This document shows, in pieces, positions 18,028 to 26,809 of a DNA stretch of 64,000 nt; the stretch's first letter is position 1, and each line of letters opens with the position of its first letter. The notes under the pieces were generated by a model. The model worked only from the letters and a program-made list of their open reading frames with translations, had not been told where the DNA came from and searched no databases. The stretch spans positions 414,113-478,112 of the forward strand of contig NZ_BBXC01000011.1 in NCBI RefSeq assembly GCF_001570525.1, given 5' to 3'. Both the position numbers and the translations under genes were made by a program. Source of the DNA: Herbidospora sakaeratensis. Lineage in GTDB: Bacteria; Actinomycetota; Actinomycetes; Streptosporangiales; Streptosporangiaceae.

Positions 18028-18801
18028 TCAGGCCACCCGCGAGCGCGGGGCGCTCCAGGTGTTGCACGACCCGGGGCTCGCGGTGCTCCAGCCCCGCTTC
18101 AGCCAGTAGGCGTTGTTCGGCCCGTTGCCGTGGTCGGGCGGCGCGCCCGCCTTGTCGCCGCCGTTCTTCACGTACCAGTCGAACTCGTAGTCCATGTTCT
18201 GGGCGATGCCCGGCAACGAACCGCCGACGCTGCGCAGGAACGCGCCCGAGAAGCACTGCGCCTGGAGTTCGAGGCGGCGCGAGGTCTCGTTCCCCGGCAC
18301 CTGCAGGGAGTAGGCCCGGATCCCGGCCAGCCCCTGGATGTGGTGGCCGTACTCGTGCGCGAGCAGTTCCGCGCCCCACAACCCGTAGCCGTTCTTGACC
18401 GGCGTGTTCCACAGGTAGATGTAGAGCGTCTCGGTGTTGTAGCAGTAGTAGCCCACGAACCGGGCCGGGAACTTGCCGCACGAGGTGTTGCCGCGCGTGT
18501 TGACGACCACCATCTTCGGCGCGCGGAACTTCTTGCCCGCCTGGGCGAACGACTTGCGCCAGGCGGTGGCCAGGCAGCTGTTCACCTTGATCAGGTAGGT
18601 GCGATATGAAGCACGGCTACCGGCCCGCGGCGACCCCGCACCGCAGCTGACCGTGCCGAACTTCGTCTTGTACAGCGGATTCGCCGTCGCCACGGACTTG
18701 GGCACGAACGCTTTGGCCTCGGCCTGAGCCGGAGACGCCAGCACGTCCCCCGCCGTGATCAGCATGGCGGCGACAACGAAATAGCGAGTAATTCTCGTCA
18801 C
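18028..18801 (-). CDS. Secreted neutral zinc metallopeptidase
   Basis: A protein of about 257 residues with a signal peptide (ITRYFVVAAMLITAG, cleavage near SPAQA) and a YpfJ-like neutral zinc peptidase domain. The zinc motif is HEYGHH, followed by a Glu-containing segment ETSRRLELQAQCF. Six cysteines suggest disulfides outside the cell. The GTG at 18801 gives a compact signal peptide; a TTG at 18837 would add 12 residues. The substrate is unknown. Confidence 0.8.
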   Translation of the reverse strand: MTRITRYFVVAAMLITAGDVLASPAQAEAKAFVPKSVATANPLYKTKFGTVSCGAGSPRAGSRASYRTYLIKVNSCLATAWRKSFAQAGKKFRAPKMVVVNTRGNTSCGKFPARFVGYYCYNTETLYIYLWNTPVKNGYGLWGAELLAHEYGHHIQGLAGIRAYSLQVPGNETSRRLELQAQCFSGAFLRSVGGSLPGIAQNMDYEFDWYVKNGGDKAGAPPDHGNGPNNAYWLKRGWSTASPGSCNTWSAPRSRVA

Positions 18802-18849
18802 GAGTCCGAAATGGTAGGGCTTACGACATAGATCCAACCTGCGAACACC

Positions 18850-21180
18850 TCAACCTGACACATCCAGGACAGCCCCGACGATGGCGTCCGCGTCGATCCC
18901 GTGGTACCGGTAGACCGACTCTAGATCGCCGGACTGCCCGAACCGGGTCACTCCGAGATGACGCGCCTTGACGTTGTTGATTCCGGCCAGGAACGCCAGG
19001 GTGTGCGGGTGCCCGTCCAGGACGGTGACCATCGGCGCGGCCCGGTGCGCCGGGAAGGCGGCGTCCAGCACCCAGGTCGCGCCGTCCTCGCGGCCGGCTT
19101 TGGCCTGCGTGGCGGTGAACAACAACCCCGGGCTGGTGACGCAGACGACGTCCGCGCGGATGCCGAGCCGCTGGAGCCGCTCGGCGGCCGAGAGCGCCTC
19201 GGGCACGGTCGCGCCCATCGCCACGATCGTGACCGCCGGGTTGTCGGGGGCCTTGCGCAGCAGGTAGGCCCCCGCGACCGCCTGCCGTCGCCGCCGCTCG
19301 CGGACCGCCGGGTCGGCGGGCACGTCGGCGAGCGACTGGTCGACCGGGCGGGTCGACAGGCGCAGGTAGGCCGACCTGCCGTCGGGGCGGCCCAGCTTGG
19401 CCAGGGAGGCCAGCAGGGTCCACTCGACGTCGATGGCGAACGCGGGCTCGTACGTGACGCAGCCCGGCTGTTCCAGGCCGAGCGACGGCGTGGTGATCGA
19501 CTGGTGCGCGCCGCCCTCCGGGGCCAGCGTGACCCCCGACGGGGTGCCGACCAGGATCGACTGGCCGCCGGCGTAGATGCCGAACGACCAGGGCTCGTGG
19601 GCGCGCTGGACGAACGGGTCGTAGAGCACCCCGATCGGCAGCAGCGGCTGCCCCCACCGCGACCAGGTCGCGCCGAGCTCGCCCAGCAGCCCGACGAGGT
19701 TGGTCTCGGCGATGCCGAGCTCGATGTGCTGGCCGGTGGGCCGCTCGCGCCAGTGCAGGATCGTCTCGGGGTCGTCGGCGAACCAGTCGACCTGCTCGGT
19801 GGCCGACCAGACGCCGACCTTGTTGACCCAGCCGCCGAGGTTGGTCGACGAACTGACATCGGGGCTGAGCGTCACGACCCTGCGGGCCGCCTCGGGGGCC
19901 GACCGGGTGAGGTCGAGCAGGGTCCGGCCCAGCGCGGCCTGGGTGGTCGCGGTGCCGGCCGGGATGCGGCCGAAGTCGGTCGGCACGTCGGGCGGCACCA
20001 TCGTGGCGACCGGCGGGCGCTTCAGCGCGGCGCTGACGTCGGCGCAGAACCGGGCCTCGGGCGAGTCGGCCGGGAAGGCCGCCCAGGGGTCGCCGGGGTC
20101 GGCGCCGACCCGGTCGGCGAGCTCGGCCAGCTGCTCGGCGGTCAGCAGCGAGCTGTGGTTCTGCGGGTGCCCCTCGACCGCGAGCCCGTGCCCCTTGATC
20201 GTGTACGCGAAGATGACCGTCGGCCGGGTGTCGTCGATCGCGGCGAAGGCCTGGTTGAGGGCCGGGAAGTCGTGGCCGCCGAGGTTCCTGATCGCGCGGG
20301 TGAGCGTGTCGTCGTCCAGCGTCGCGAGGAGCGCGTCGATCTCCGGGTCGCCGGCGGGCAGCCGCTCGCGGAGCTGGCCGGGGGTGCAGCGCAGCAGCCG
20401 CTGGTATTCGGGGTTGGGCATGGCGTCGATGCGGGTGCGCAGCGCCTCGCCGCCCTTCTCGCGGAACAGCGACTCCAGCAGGTCGCCGTACTTGACCGTG
20501 ATGACCTGCCAGCCCGCCGCGGCGAACATGCCCTGGAGGCGCGGGGCGCCCAGCGCCGGGACCACCCGGTCGAGCGACTGGCGGTTGAGGTCGACGATCC
20601 AGACGATCTCCCCCAGGCCGGCCACCATGGGGTCGCCGATCGCCTCCCAGACCGCGCCCTCGTCGAGCTCGGCGTCGCCGACCAGGGAGTACTGGCGGCC
20701 CCCGCCGCCGCCCGAGGTCATCGAGTCGACGTAGCGGCGGGCCAGCGCGCCCCAGATCGGGGCGGTGGCGCCGATGCCGACCGAGCCGGTCGAGTAGTCG
20801 ACCTGGTCGGGGTCCTTGGCGCGGCTGGGATAGGACTGCAGGCCGCCGAACTCGCGGAGGGTGGTGAGATAGCGCTTGTCGAGGTCGCCGAGCAGGTAGT
20901 TCACGGCGTGCAGGACCGGCGAGGCGTGCGGCTTGACCGACACGCGGTCTTCGGGTCGCAGGTGGCGGAACCAGAGCTCGGTCATGATGGAGACCATCGA
21001 CGCCGACGACGCCTGGTGGCCGCCCACCTTGAGGCCGGTGCGGTTGGGCCGCACCCGGTTGGCGTGGTGGACGATCGCCATCGAGAGCCAGAGAACCCGG
21101 CGTTCGACGGCTTTCAGGACATCAGTGTCGTTCGACCACAATTCTCGCTGCACGGGCGAAACTATGGCATCAACCAGCAC
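18850..21180 (-). CDS. Transketolase-like / homodimeric 2-oxoacid dehydrogenase E1
   Basis: A 776-residue ThDP enzyme resembling AceE-type E1. The first domain holds the ThDP-binding motif starting GDAELDEG and ending with Asn in VDLNRQS. The second pyrimidine domain has ELGIAETNLVGLLGELG and the EGGAHQS loop. A transketolase C-terminal-like domain follows. Expected chemistry is decarboxylation of a 2-oxoacid or ketol transfer; the substrate is not defined. No E2 or E3 gene is beside it. It lies 10 nt after a TetR gene, so it is probably in that regulator's operon. The start at 21180 (GTG) lacks a clear SD. Confidence 0.82.
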   Translation of the reverse strand: MLVDAIVSPVQRELWSNDTDVLKAVERRVLWLSMAIVHHANRVRPNRTGLKVGGHQASSASMVSIMTELWFRHLRPEDRVSVKPHASPVLHAVNYLLGDLDKRYLTTLREFGGLQSYPSRAKDPDQVDYSTGSVGIGATAPIWGALARRYVDSMTSGGGGGRQYSLVGDAELDEGAVWEAIGDPMVAGLGEIVWIVDLNRQSLDRVVPALGAPRLQGMFAAAGWQVITVKYGDLLESLFREKGGEALRTRIDAMPNPEYQRLLRCTPGQLRERLPAGDPEIDALLATLDDDTLTRAIRNLGGHDFPALNQAFAAIDDTRPTVIFAYTIKGHGLAVEGHPQNHSSLLTAEQLAELADRVGADPGDPWAAFPADSPEARFCADVSAALKRPPVATMVPPDVPTDFGRIPAGTATTQAALGRTLLDLTRSAPEAARRVVTLSPDVSSSTNLGGWVNKVGVWSATEQVDWFADDPETILHWRERPTGQHIELGIAETNLVGLLGELGATWSRWGQPLLPIGVLYDPFVQRAHEPWSFGIYAGGQSILVGTPSGVTLAPEGGAHQSITTPSLGLEQPGCVTYEPAFAIDVEWTLLASLAKLGRPDGRSAYLRLSTRPVDQSLADVPADPAVRERRRRQAVAGAYLLRKAPDNPAVTIVAMGATVPEALSAAERLQRLGIRADVVCVTSPGLLFTATQAKAGREDGATWVLDAAFPAHRAAPMVTVLDGHPHTLAFLAGINNVKARHLGVTRFGQSGDLESVYRYHGIDADAIVGAVLDVSG

Positions 21181-21190
21181 TAACGTCTAA

Positions 21191-21853
21191 TTAGGACCGC
21201 TTCCCGCGGCCGCCTTTCGCCGGCGCGACCGGCACCCGGTCGAGCGCCTCACGCGACCCCTTGAGCGCGATCGCGCTCTCCACCAACGAGATCGTCGACG
21301 ACACCATCACCTCGAACAACTCCCCCGGTGAGACCCCGCGCGCGCCGCGCGCCGCCTCCAGCCGGGAGGGGGCCGCCGCGTCGCCGAGGACCCGGGCCCC
21401 GACCTCCTGGAGGGCGCTGGTCACCGCGAGCAGTTCGAGGCTCTCGGTCACCGGCGCGATGATGCCGAGCGGCACGCCCTCGCGCTGCAACCGCGCCACG
21501 AGCGCCTCGGCCTCCGGGGTGCCGCCCATCGAGGCGCGGCGCAACATCACCGGGATCAGCCCCGGGTGCGCGACCAGCGCGGCGCGGGTGCGGTAGGCCG
21601 TCAGCGGTAACCAGACCCGCCAGCTCGGATGGTCGGTGACGGGGAACTCGACGCTGTCCAGCGCGAGCTGGGTGACCCCGTCGAGGATCTCGTCCTTGTT
21701 CCGGAAGTGATGGTAGAGGGATGCCCCGTTGACGTTCAGGGCCTCGCCCAGCCGGCGGATGCTGAGAGCGTCGAGCCCCTCCTCGTCGACGATCGCCAGC
21801 GCCGTTTCCAGGACCTTTCTCCGGGAGATCAGCGGAACCTTGGGCCGGGCCAT
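21191..21853 (-). CDS. TetR-family regulator with TetR-class C-terminal domain
   Basis: A 220-residue protein with the N-terminal HTH (ALSIRRLGEALNVNGASLYHHF) and a C-terminal domain like class TetR repressors (HPSWRVWLPLTAYRTRAAL). GAGG lies 5 nt before the ATG. The next gene downstream is the transketolase-like enzyme, which it probably controls. The 287 bp upstream, shared with a divergent LLM oxidoreductase gene, hold no other gene and no long perfect dyad that I can see. Confidence 0.9.
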   Translation of the reverse strand: MARPKVPLISRRKVLETALAIVDEEGLDALSIRRLGEALNVNGASLYHHFRNKDEILDGVTQLALDSVEFPVTDHPSWRVWLPLTAYRTRAALVAHPGLIPVMLRRASMGGTPEAEALVARLQREGVPLGIIAPVTESLELLAVTSALQEVGARVLGDAAAPSRLEAARGARGVSPGELFEVMVSSTISLVESAIALKGSREALDRVPVAPAKGGRGKRS

Positions 21854-22140
21854 GGCACCTCTTCTACTCTGTGAACTTTTGCCTTAGAGGGTAACGCCCA
21901 ACGCCGTTAGACAATGGCCCATCCGTTTGCCCGGATCAAATTGCAGAACAGCGATGAAATCGAATTCTCATCCACCCCTACCTGCGAAAAGGGCAGGCTC
22001 GCCACGTTCGGTAAGCGACAGGGTTGGATTCACCGATATTCACGACCGGAGGACGCCGAAGCGGGGTTAGGCAGCTGTTGATCACGGTACGTCACCAGGT
22101 AACGCCGTTCACCCCGGCGGGAACATACGAAAGAGGCGAC

Positions 22141-22992
22141 ATGAAACCCTACGGCGTTTGGGCCCGGGAGTTCCGGACCGACAACCCGGCCGAGGTCGGC
22201 CGGGCGGCGGCCGAACTGGAGAAGCTCGGCTACGGCGCGCTCTGGGTCCCCGGCGGGACCGACAGCGGTCTCGACACCGCCGAGAAGATCCTCGCCGCCA
22301 CGACCGACGTCACCGTCGCCACCGGCATCACCAACATCTGGTCCACCCCGGCCCGCGAGACCGCCGAACGCACCCGCGCCCTCGGCTCGGCCCACAGCGG
22401 CCGGTTCCTGCTCGGCCTCGGGGTCAGCCACGAGAGCATGGTCGACCGGTTCCGCCCCGGCGCCTACCAGAAGCCGCTCGCGGCCATGACCTCCTACCTC
22501 GACGAGCTCGACAAGGAGGGGGTGACCGCCGACCGCCGCGTGCTGGCCGCCCTCGGCCCCAAGATGATCGAGGTCGCCAAGAACCGGGCGGCGGGCGCCC
22601 ACCCCTATCTGGTGACGCCCGAGCAGACCGCCGCGACCCGGTCGGCGATCGGCCCCGGCCGCCTGGTCGCCAGCGAGCAGGGTGTCGTCCTGGAGACCGA
22701 CCCGGCCCGTGCCCGCCAGCTGGCCCGCGAGGCCCTGCACCCCTATCTGGCCATGCCCAACTACGTGAACAACTGGCGGCGCGGCGGCTTCACCGACGAC
22801 GACGTGAGCGGCCGGGGCAGCGACCGGCTGATCGACGCCCTGTTCGCGTGGGGCACGCCCGAGCAGTGCGCCGCGCGCCTCAACCAGCACCGCGACGCGG
22901 GCGCCGACCACGTGTGCCTCCAGGTGCTGGGCACCCCGGCGGGCGAACTGCCGCTGACGCAGTGGCGCGAACTGGCGACGGTGCTCTTCTAA
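22141..22992 (+). CDS. LLM-class F420-dependent oxidoreductase
   Basis: A 283-residue luciferase-like TIM-barrel protein. It has YGVWAREFRTDNPAEVGRAA at the start, GALWVPGG, TGITNIW, FLLGLGVSHE and a C-terminal WGTPEQCAARL segment, all typical of actinobacterial F420 (sometimes FMN) oxidoreductases. The ATG at 22141 follows AGAGG. The in-frame extension upstream is intergenic DNA. The substrate is unknown. It is divergent from the TetR gene. Confidence 0.88.
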   Translation: MKPYGVWAREFRTDNPAEVGRAAAELEKLGYGALWVPGGTDSGLDTAEKILAATTDVTVATGITNIWSTPARETAERTRALGSAHSGRFLLGLGVSHESMVDRFRPGAYQKPLAAMTSYLDELDKEGVTADRRVLAALGPKMIEVAKNRAAGAHPYLVTPEQTAATRSAIGPGRLVASEQGVVLETDPARARQLAREALHPYLAMPNYVNNWRRGGFTDDDVSGRGSDRLIDALFAWGTPEQCAARLNQHRDAGADHVCLQVLGTPAGELPLTQWRELATVLF

Positions 22993-23495
22993 CCGTCCGC
23001 CAATAGGCGCAGGTACATGACCGCCACCTGCGGATCGCGGACCTGCGCCAGTTCGGCCGGCCCCAGCCAGCGCGTCGTGGCCGAGCTCTCGTGCGCCGAA
23101 CCGTCGCCGAGCGCCTCACCCGGCGTCAGCCCGCTGACGTCGACCGCGTAGAGCGTGTAGACGGTGTCGGCCGACTTCGACGCGTAGGACTCCCCCAGCG
23201 GAACGAGGTCGGCCGTCCTGACGAGATAACCGGTCTCCTCTTCCAGTTCCCTGACCGCGTCGTCGGCGATGTCGCCGCCCTCGTAGCCGCCCGTCACCGC
23301 CGACAGGACGGGATCGGGCCCCCAGCAGGGCGTGATCTCCGACCGGACCAGGAACTCCCGTCCGCCGGGCGTCTCCCGATAGGGCAGCACCGCCACGATG
23401 CGTCCCTGGCAGCGGGTCTCGTGTGAGTACACGTAGCCGCCGACGTCCATGAGCGAGACCCAGGGATTCTCGTGAAGGATCACAGTCGTCAACAT
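22989..23495 (-). CDS. NUDIX hydrolase
   Basis: A 168-residue protein with a full Nudix box: GGYEGGDIADDAVRELEEET followed by GYL near residue 92. It hydrolyses a nucleoside-diphosphate-linked compound, probably NDP-sugar or ADP-ribose-like; the exact substrate is unknown. The ATG at 23495 with GGGGTG 6 nt upstream is preferred over a TTG at 23549. Its stop overlaps the end of the LLM gene. Confidence 0.87.
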   Translation of the reverse strand: MLTTVILHENPWVSLMDVGGYVYSHETRCQGRIVAVLPYRETPGGREFLVRSEITPCWGPDPVLSAVTGGYEGGDIADDAVRELEEETGYLVRTADLVPLGESYASKSADTVYTLYAVDVSGLTPGEALGDGSAHESSATTRWLGPAELAQVRDPQVAVMYLRLLADG

Positions 23496-23596
23496 ATCCG
23501 GCACCCCGGATGACTGGGATCCCACCTTAGTGGTCAGAGTGTCGCGCAAAGGTGACTATGGGCTGAGACGGTGACTACCGAGCGAAGGGGGCGCAC

Positions 23597-23968
23597 ATGC
23601 ACCTGGCGGTCGACATCACCGACATCGGCCACGGCACCGTGATCATGTCACTGGTGGGCGAACTCGACATGTTCACCCAGCCGGTCGTCGAGGCCACTCT
23701 GATCGGCCTGCACGCACGGAAGGTCACCCGCGTCGTCGTCGCCGCGGCCGGCCTGACCTTCAGCGATCTGGGCGGCATGCTCACCCTCCGCCGCGCCGAC
23801 GAGGAGTTACGCGGCCGCGGCGGGAGCCTCACCCTGGCCGCCCCGGCCCGGCAGGTCCTGCGCATCAACGGGCTGCTCGCCGCCGAGGGGCTGCGGGTCT
23901 GCGGCTCGGTCTCCGAGGCCCTCGGCGTACGTCACGCGCGCCGCCCCCATCGCACCCACCGCGCCTAG
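23597..23968 (+). CDS. STAS-domain anti-anti-sigma-like protein lacking the phospho-Ser
   Basis: A 123-residue STAS protein (VGELDMFTQPVVEATL, then VVVAAAGLTFSDLGGML). In SpoIIAA/RsbV proteins the loop reads DSSG and a Ser is phosphorylated. Here it is Asp57-Leu-Gly-Gly, so phosphorylation control is probably absent and the protein may be constitutively able to bind a partner. A basic His/Arg tail ends the protein. The ribosome site is AGCGAAGGGG before the ATG. Confidence 0.82.
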   Translation: MHLAVDITDIGHGTVIMSLVGELDMFTQPVVEATLIGLHARKVTRVVVAAAGLTFSDLGGMLTLRRADEELRGRGGSLTLAAPARQVLRINGLLAAEGLRVCGSVSEALGVRHARRPHRTHRA

Positions 23969-24351
23969 GAGAGCTCGACCACCACGTTGGTCGACTTCAC
24001 CACCGCCACCGCGACCGCCCCCGGCTCCAGCCCGAGTTCGTCGGCGGCCTGACGGCTCATCAGCGACACCACCCTGAACGGCCCGGCGGCGATCTCCACC
24101 TGGGCCATCACGGTGTCGCGCACGACCTCGGTGACGATCCCCCTGAACCGGTTGCGGGCCGACGAGGTGGCCCCGCCCGGCTCGCCGGCGATCTGGGTGC
24201 GGGCGAAGGCGGCCAGGTCGGGCCCGTCGATCAGCCGTCTGCCGTGCTCGTCACGGCTGGCGGCGAGCCGCCCCGAGTCGACCCAGCGGCGTACGGTGTC
24301 GGCGCTCACGCCGAGGATCGCCGCTGCCTCACTGATCCTGAACGTGGCCAC
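23965..24351 (-). CDS. HTH-TOBE molybdate-binding regulator
   Basis: A 128-residue protein. It has an excisionase/MerR-like HTH (ISEAAAILGVSADTVRRWVDSGRL), a linker, then one TOBE/Mop domain (SARNRFRGIVTEVVRDTVMAQVEI, ending STNVVVEL). The combination is typical of small actinobacterial molybdate- or tungstate-responsive regulators. No molybdate transporter is beside it here. Its stop overlaps that of the convergent STAS gene. Confidence 0.87.
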   Translation of the reverse strand: MATFRISEAAAILGVSADTVRRWVDSGRLAASRDEHGRRLIDGPDLAAFARTQIAGEPGGATSSARNRFRGIVTEVVRDTVMAQVEIAAGPFRVVSLMSRQAADELGLEPGAVAVAVVKSTNVVVELS

Positions 24352-24361
24352 GCGCGACAGC

Positions 24362-25315
24362 CTATTGCGGGTGGGCGTGCAGCCGCCGCAGCGCGAACGC
24401 CAACTGGAGCCGGAACCGCCCCTCGGGCCCGCGCACCTCCCATCCGAGCAGCTGTTCGGCCCGCCCGAGGCGGTCGACGAGCGTGGAATGGTGGAGGGTG
24501 AGGTGGGTCGCGGCGGTCCGCAGGCTGGTCGACGTGACGACCGCGTGCAGCGTCTCCAGCGCCCACGCGGGCAGCCCGCCGAGCGTGACCACGTCGGGCG
24601 CGGGGGCGGTCGCCGGGCCGATCGCCGCCGCGACGGCGGCCAGGCCGCCCAGGTCGTCGAACCGCACCACCGTTGGCCCGAGCACGTCGTCGGCGAACCT
24701 GAGCGCGACCCTCGCGTCGGCGTACGACTTCGGCAGCCGTCCCACCGGCACGACCGGCCCCACCCCGGCGCGGACCCCGCCCAGCGGGTGGCGGGCCGGC
24801 CCGTCGGGCTCGACCAGCACGACCCCGTCGGGCAGGGCGATGGCGCGGGCCCGTTCTCCCAGGCGCAGCCGCTTGGCGGCGTGGAGCCGGGCGGTCTCGC
24901 CCGCCGAGGCGTCGACGACCAGCTCCACCAGCGCGGGGTCGGGGGCCCGGCCCCGGGTCCGGTCGAGCACGTCGCGGGCCAGCGCCACGCCGCGTTCGAG
25001 CACCATCAGATCGACGGGAGAGGGCGGGCCGGGCTTCTCCAGGACCAGTTCGACCTCCCCCGACCGCACCCTCGGCCAGCCGGGGTCGTCGTCGGAGGGG
25101 TGGTCGTCGCGGTGGCCGTCGGCCAGCACCCGCAGGAAGACGGCGCGTTCCTCGTCGACCAGCCGGGCGGCGCACCCGGCCAGCACCGCGGCCCCGCGCA
25201 CGGTCGCCTCCAGCCCCGCCCGCCCTTCGGCGAGCCGGTCGAAGTAGGCGATGACCTGCACGGCGGCGCTGGCGTCAGGGTCGAGCGCGGCCAATCGTCC
25301 GACGAGCTCCCGCAT
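24362..25315 (-). CDS. PucR/CdaR-type transcriptional regulator
   Basis: A 317-residue protein ending in the PucR C-terminal HTH: TLHAVVTSTSLRTAATHLTLHHSTLVDRLGRAE followed by LGWEV near residues 255-300. The N-terminal two thirds is a helical and GGDEF-like sensor region (VPVGRLPKSYADARVALRFAD). These regulators often control purine, amino-acid or lipid catabolism. It lies 22 nt downstream of the alpha/beta hydrolase gene, so co-transcription is likely. Confidence 0.82.
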   Translation of the reverse strand: MRELVGRLAALDPDASAAVQVIAYFDRLAEGRAGLEATVRGAAVLAGCAARLVDEERAVFLRVLADGHRDDHPSDDDPGWPRVRSGEVELVLEKPGPPSPVDLMVLERGVALARDVLDRTRGRAPDPALVELVVDASAGETARLHAAKRLRLGERARAIALPDGVVLVEPDGPARHPLGGVRAGVGPVVPVGRLPKSYADARVALRFADDVLGPTVVRFDDLGGLAAVAAAIGPATAPAPDVVTLGGLPAWALETLHAVVTSTSLRTAATHLTLHHSTLVDRLGRAEQLLGWEVRGPEGRFRLQLAFALRRLHAHPQ

Positions 25316-25337
25316 CTCCCCAGTCTCCCTCAGAGGA

Positions 25338-26282
25338 TCAGTGGCCCAACAGGCGGCGCAGCCAGTCGAGCCGGGCCTGCTTGGCCCGCTGCGACAACGC
25401 CGCCTGCGGGACCATCACGTCGAAGCCGTGGAAGCCGCCCGGCCACACGTGGAGTTCGGCCTGCCCGCCCGCCTGCCAGATCGCGGTCGCGTAGGCGACG
25501 TCCTCGTCGCGGAACGTCTCGGCCGAGCCGACGTCCACGAACGCGGGCGGCAGGCCCGACAGGTCGGCGGCCCGTGAGGGCGAGGCGTAGATCGACACGT
25601 CGGGGCCGCCGCGGCGGTCGCCGAGGAGGGCCGACCAGCCGGTCTCGTTGGAGGTGTGGTCCCAGATGCCGAGCCCGGACATCTGGTGGCTGGAGACGGT
25701 GTCGTTGCGCTCATCGAGCATCGGGTAGATGAGCAGCTGGCCGAGCAGGCCGGGGCCGCCCCGGTCGCGGGCCAGCAGGGCGGTGCCCGCCGCCAGGCCG
25801 CCGCCGGCGCTGCCGCCCGCGACGACGATCCTGGCCGGGTCGACGCCCAGCTCGGCGGCGTTCTCGGCGAGCCAGACCAGGCCCCGGTAGCAGTCTTCGA
25901 CGGGCGCCGGGTCGGGGTGCTCGGGGGCGAGGCGGTAGTCGACGCTGACGACGACCAGCCCGAGTTCCACCGCCCACGCCAGCGGGTCGGCCAGGCCGAC
26001 CCGGTGGTCGCCCATGATCATGCCGCCGCCGTGGATCCAGTACACGACCGGCGCGGGCGTCGGCGCGGCGACCGGACGGCAGACGACCACCGACACCCCG
26101 TCGCCGAGGTCGACGTCGGTGAGGTCGACGATGCCGCCGAGGGTGAGGTCCTCGGCGGGCGCGAGGCCGGACATCCCCTGGCGGAGCAGTGGGATCATTT
26201 CGGGAGTGAGCGACGACGGCATGTTCTGCGAGATGACCGTGAGCGCGGCGGCGAGCTCGGGGTCGAACGGTACGGCTGTCAT
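25338..26282 (-). CDS. Alpha/beta hydrolase, hormone-sensitive-lipase type
   Basis: A 314-residue esterase with the HSL-family oxyanion motif HGGG (residues near 84), the nucleophile in GGSAGGGLA, an Asp in FVDVGSAETFRDED and His in GGFHGFD. It hydrolyses short-chain esters; the natural substrate is unknown. It lies just upstream of the PucR-type gene on the same strand. Confidence 0.9.
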   Translation of the reverse strand: MTAVPFDPELAAALTVISQNMPSSLTPEMIPLLRQGMSGLAPAEDLTLGGIVDLTDVDLGDGVSVVVCRPVAAPTPAPVVYWIHGGGMIMGDHRVGLADPLAWAVELGLVVVSVDYRLAPEHPDPAPVEDCYRGLVWLAENAAELGVDPARIVVAGGSAGGGLAAGTALLARDRGGPGLLGQLLIYPMLDERNDTVSSHQMSGLGIWDHTSNETGWSALLGDRRGGPDVSIYASPSRAADLSGLPPAFVDVGSAETFRDEDVAYATAIWQAGGQAELHVWPGGFHGFDVMVPQAALSQRAKQARLDWLRRLLGH

Positions 26283-26416
26283 GTCTCACATCCTGATCAG
26301 GGCTTACGTGAGTCCCAAGCGCCAAGCGGTGGGCGATTCCCGACGAGTGGCGGGAACGGCCCATATTGAGTAGGCGTACTCATTCCTCCGACTTCGAATA
26401 TCGGGATATTGGCGAC

Positions 26417-26809
26417 ATGGGTGTCGAATTGCCGAAAACCTCTGAGCTCGTGAAAGCCGTCGCCGTCGGCGCCGCTCTCCTTCCCGTCGCCGCCCTCCTC
26501 GGCCGCTTCATGTCCGAGACCGGGATCGGCGACGCCATCTGCTCAGGCGGCCTGGAGTGCATCCTCCCGTTGGTCGGCACCGCCTACGCGGTCGCGACGG
26601 CGCTCGCCTGGGTCGCCCTCGCGCTGCTGGGGGTCCGGCCCGCCGGGAGGGTGGCCCTCGGCGGCTCGGCGGCGACGGCCGTGCTCTTCCTCACGATCAC
26701 GGGCGTCACCCCACAGAGCAGTTTCGTGGTCTACGTCGTGGCCGCCGCCCTCTGCTTCGCCTTCGCGGCGTGGCTCTCCGGACGGTTCCGGCGTCAGCCC
26801 CAGGAGTAG
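26417..26809 (+). CDS. Small four-helix membrane protein
   Basis: A protein of about 130 residues with four hydrophobic helices separated by short loops and one external Cys pair (AICSGGLECILPL). No family is recognised. The ATG at 26417 is preferred; a TTG at 26366 in the same frame would add a polar head. The C-terminus is basic (SGRFRRQPQE). The end overlaps the convergent methyltransferase gene. Confidence 0.6.
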   Translation: MGVELPKTSELVKAVAVGAALLPVAALLGRFMSETGIGDAICSGGLECILPLVGTAYAVATALAWVALALLGVRPAGRVALGGSAATAVLFLTITGVTPQSSFVVYVVAAALCFAFAAWLSGRFRRQPQE

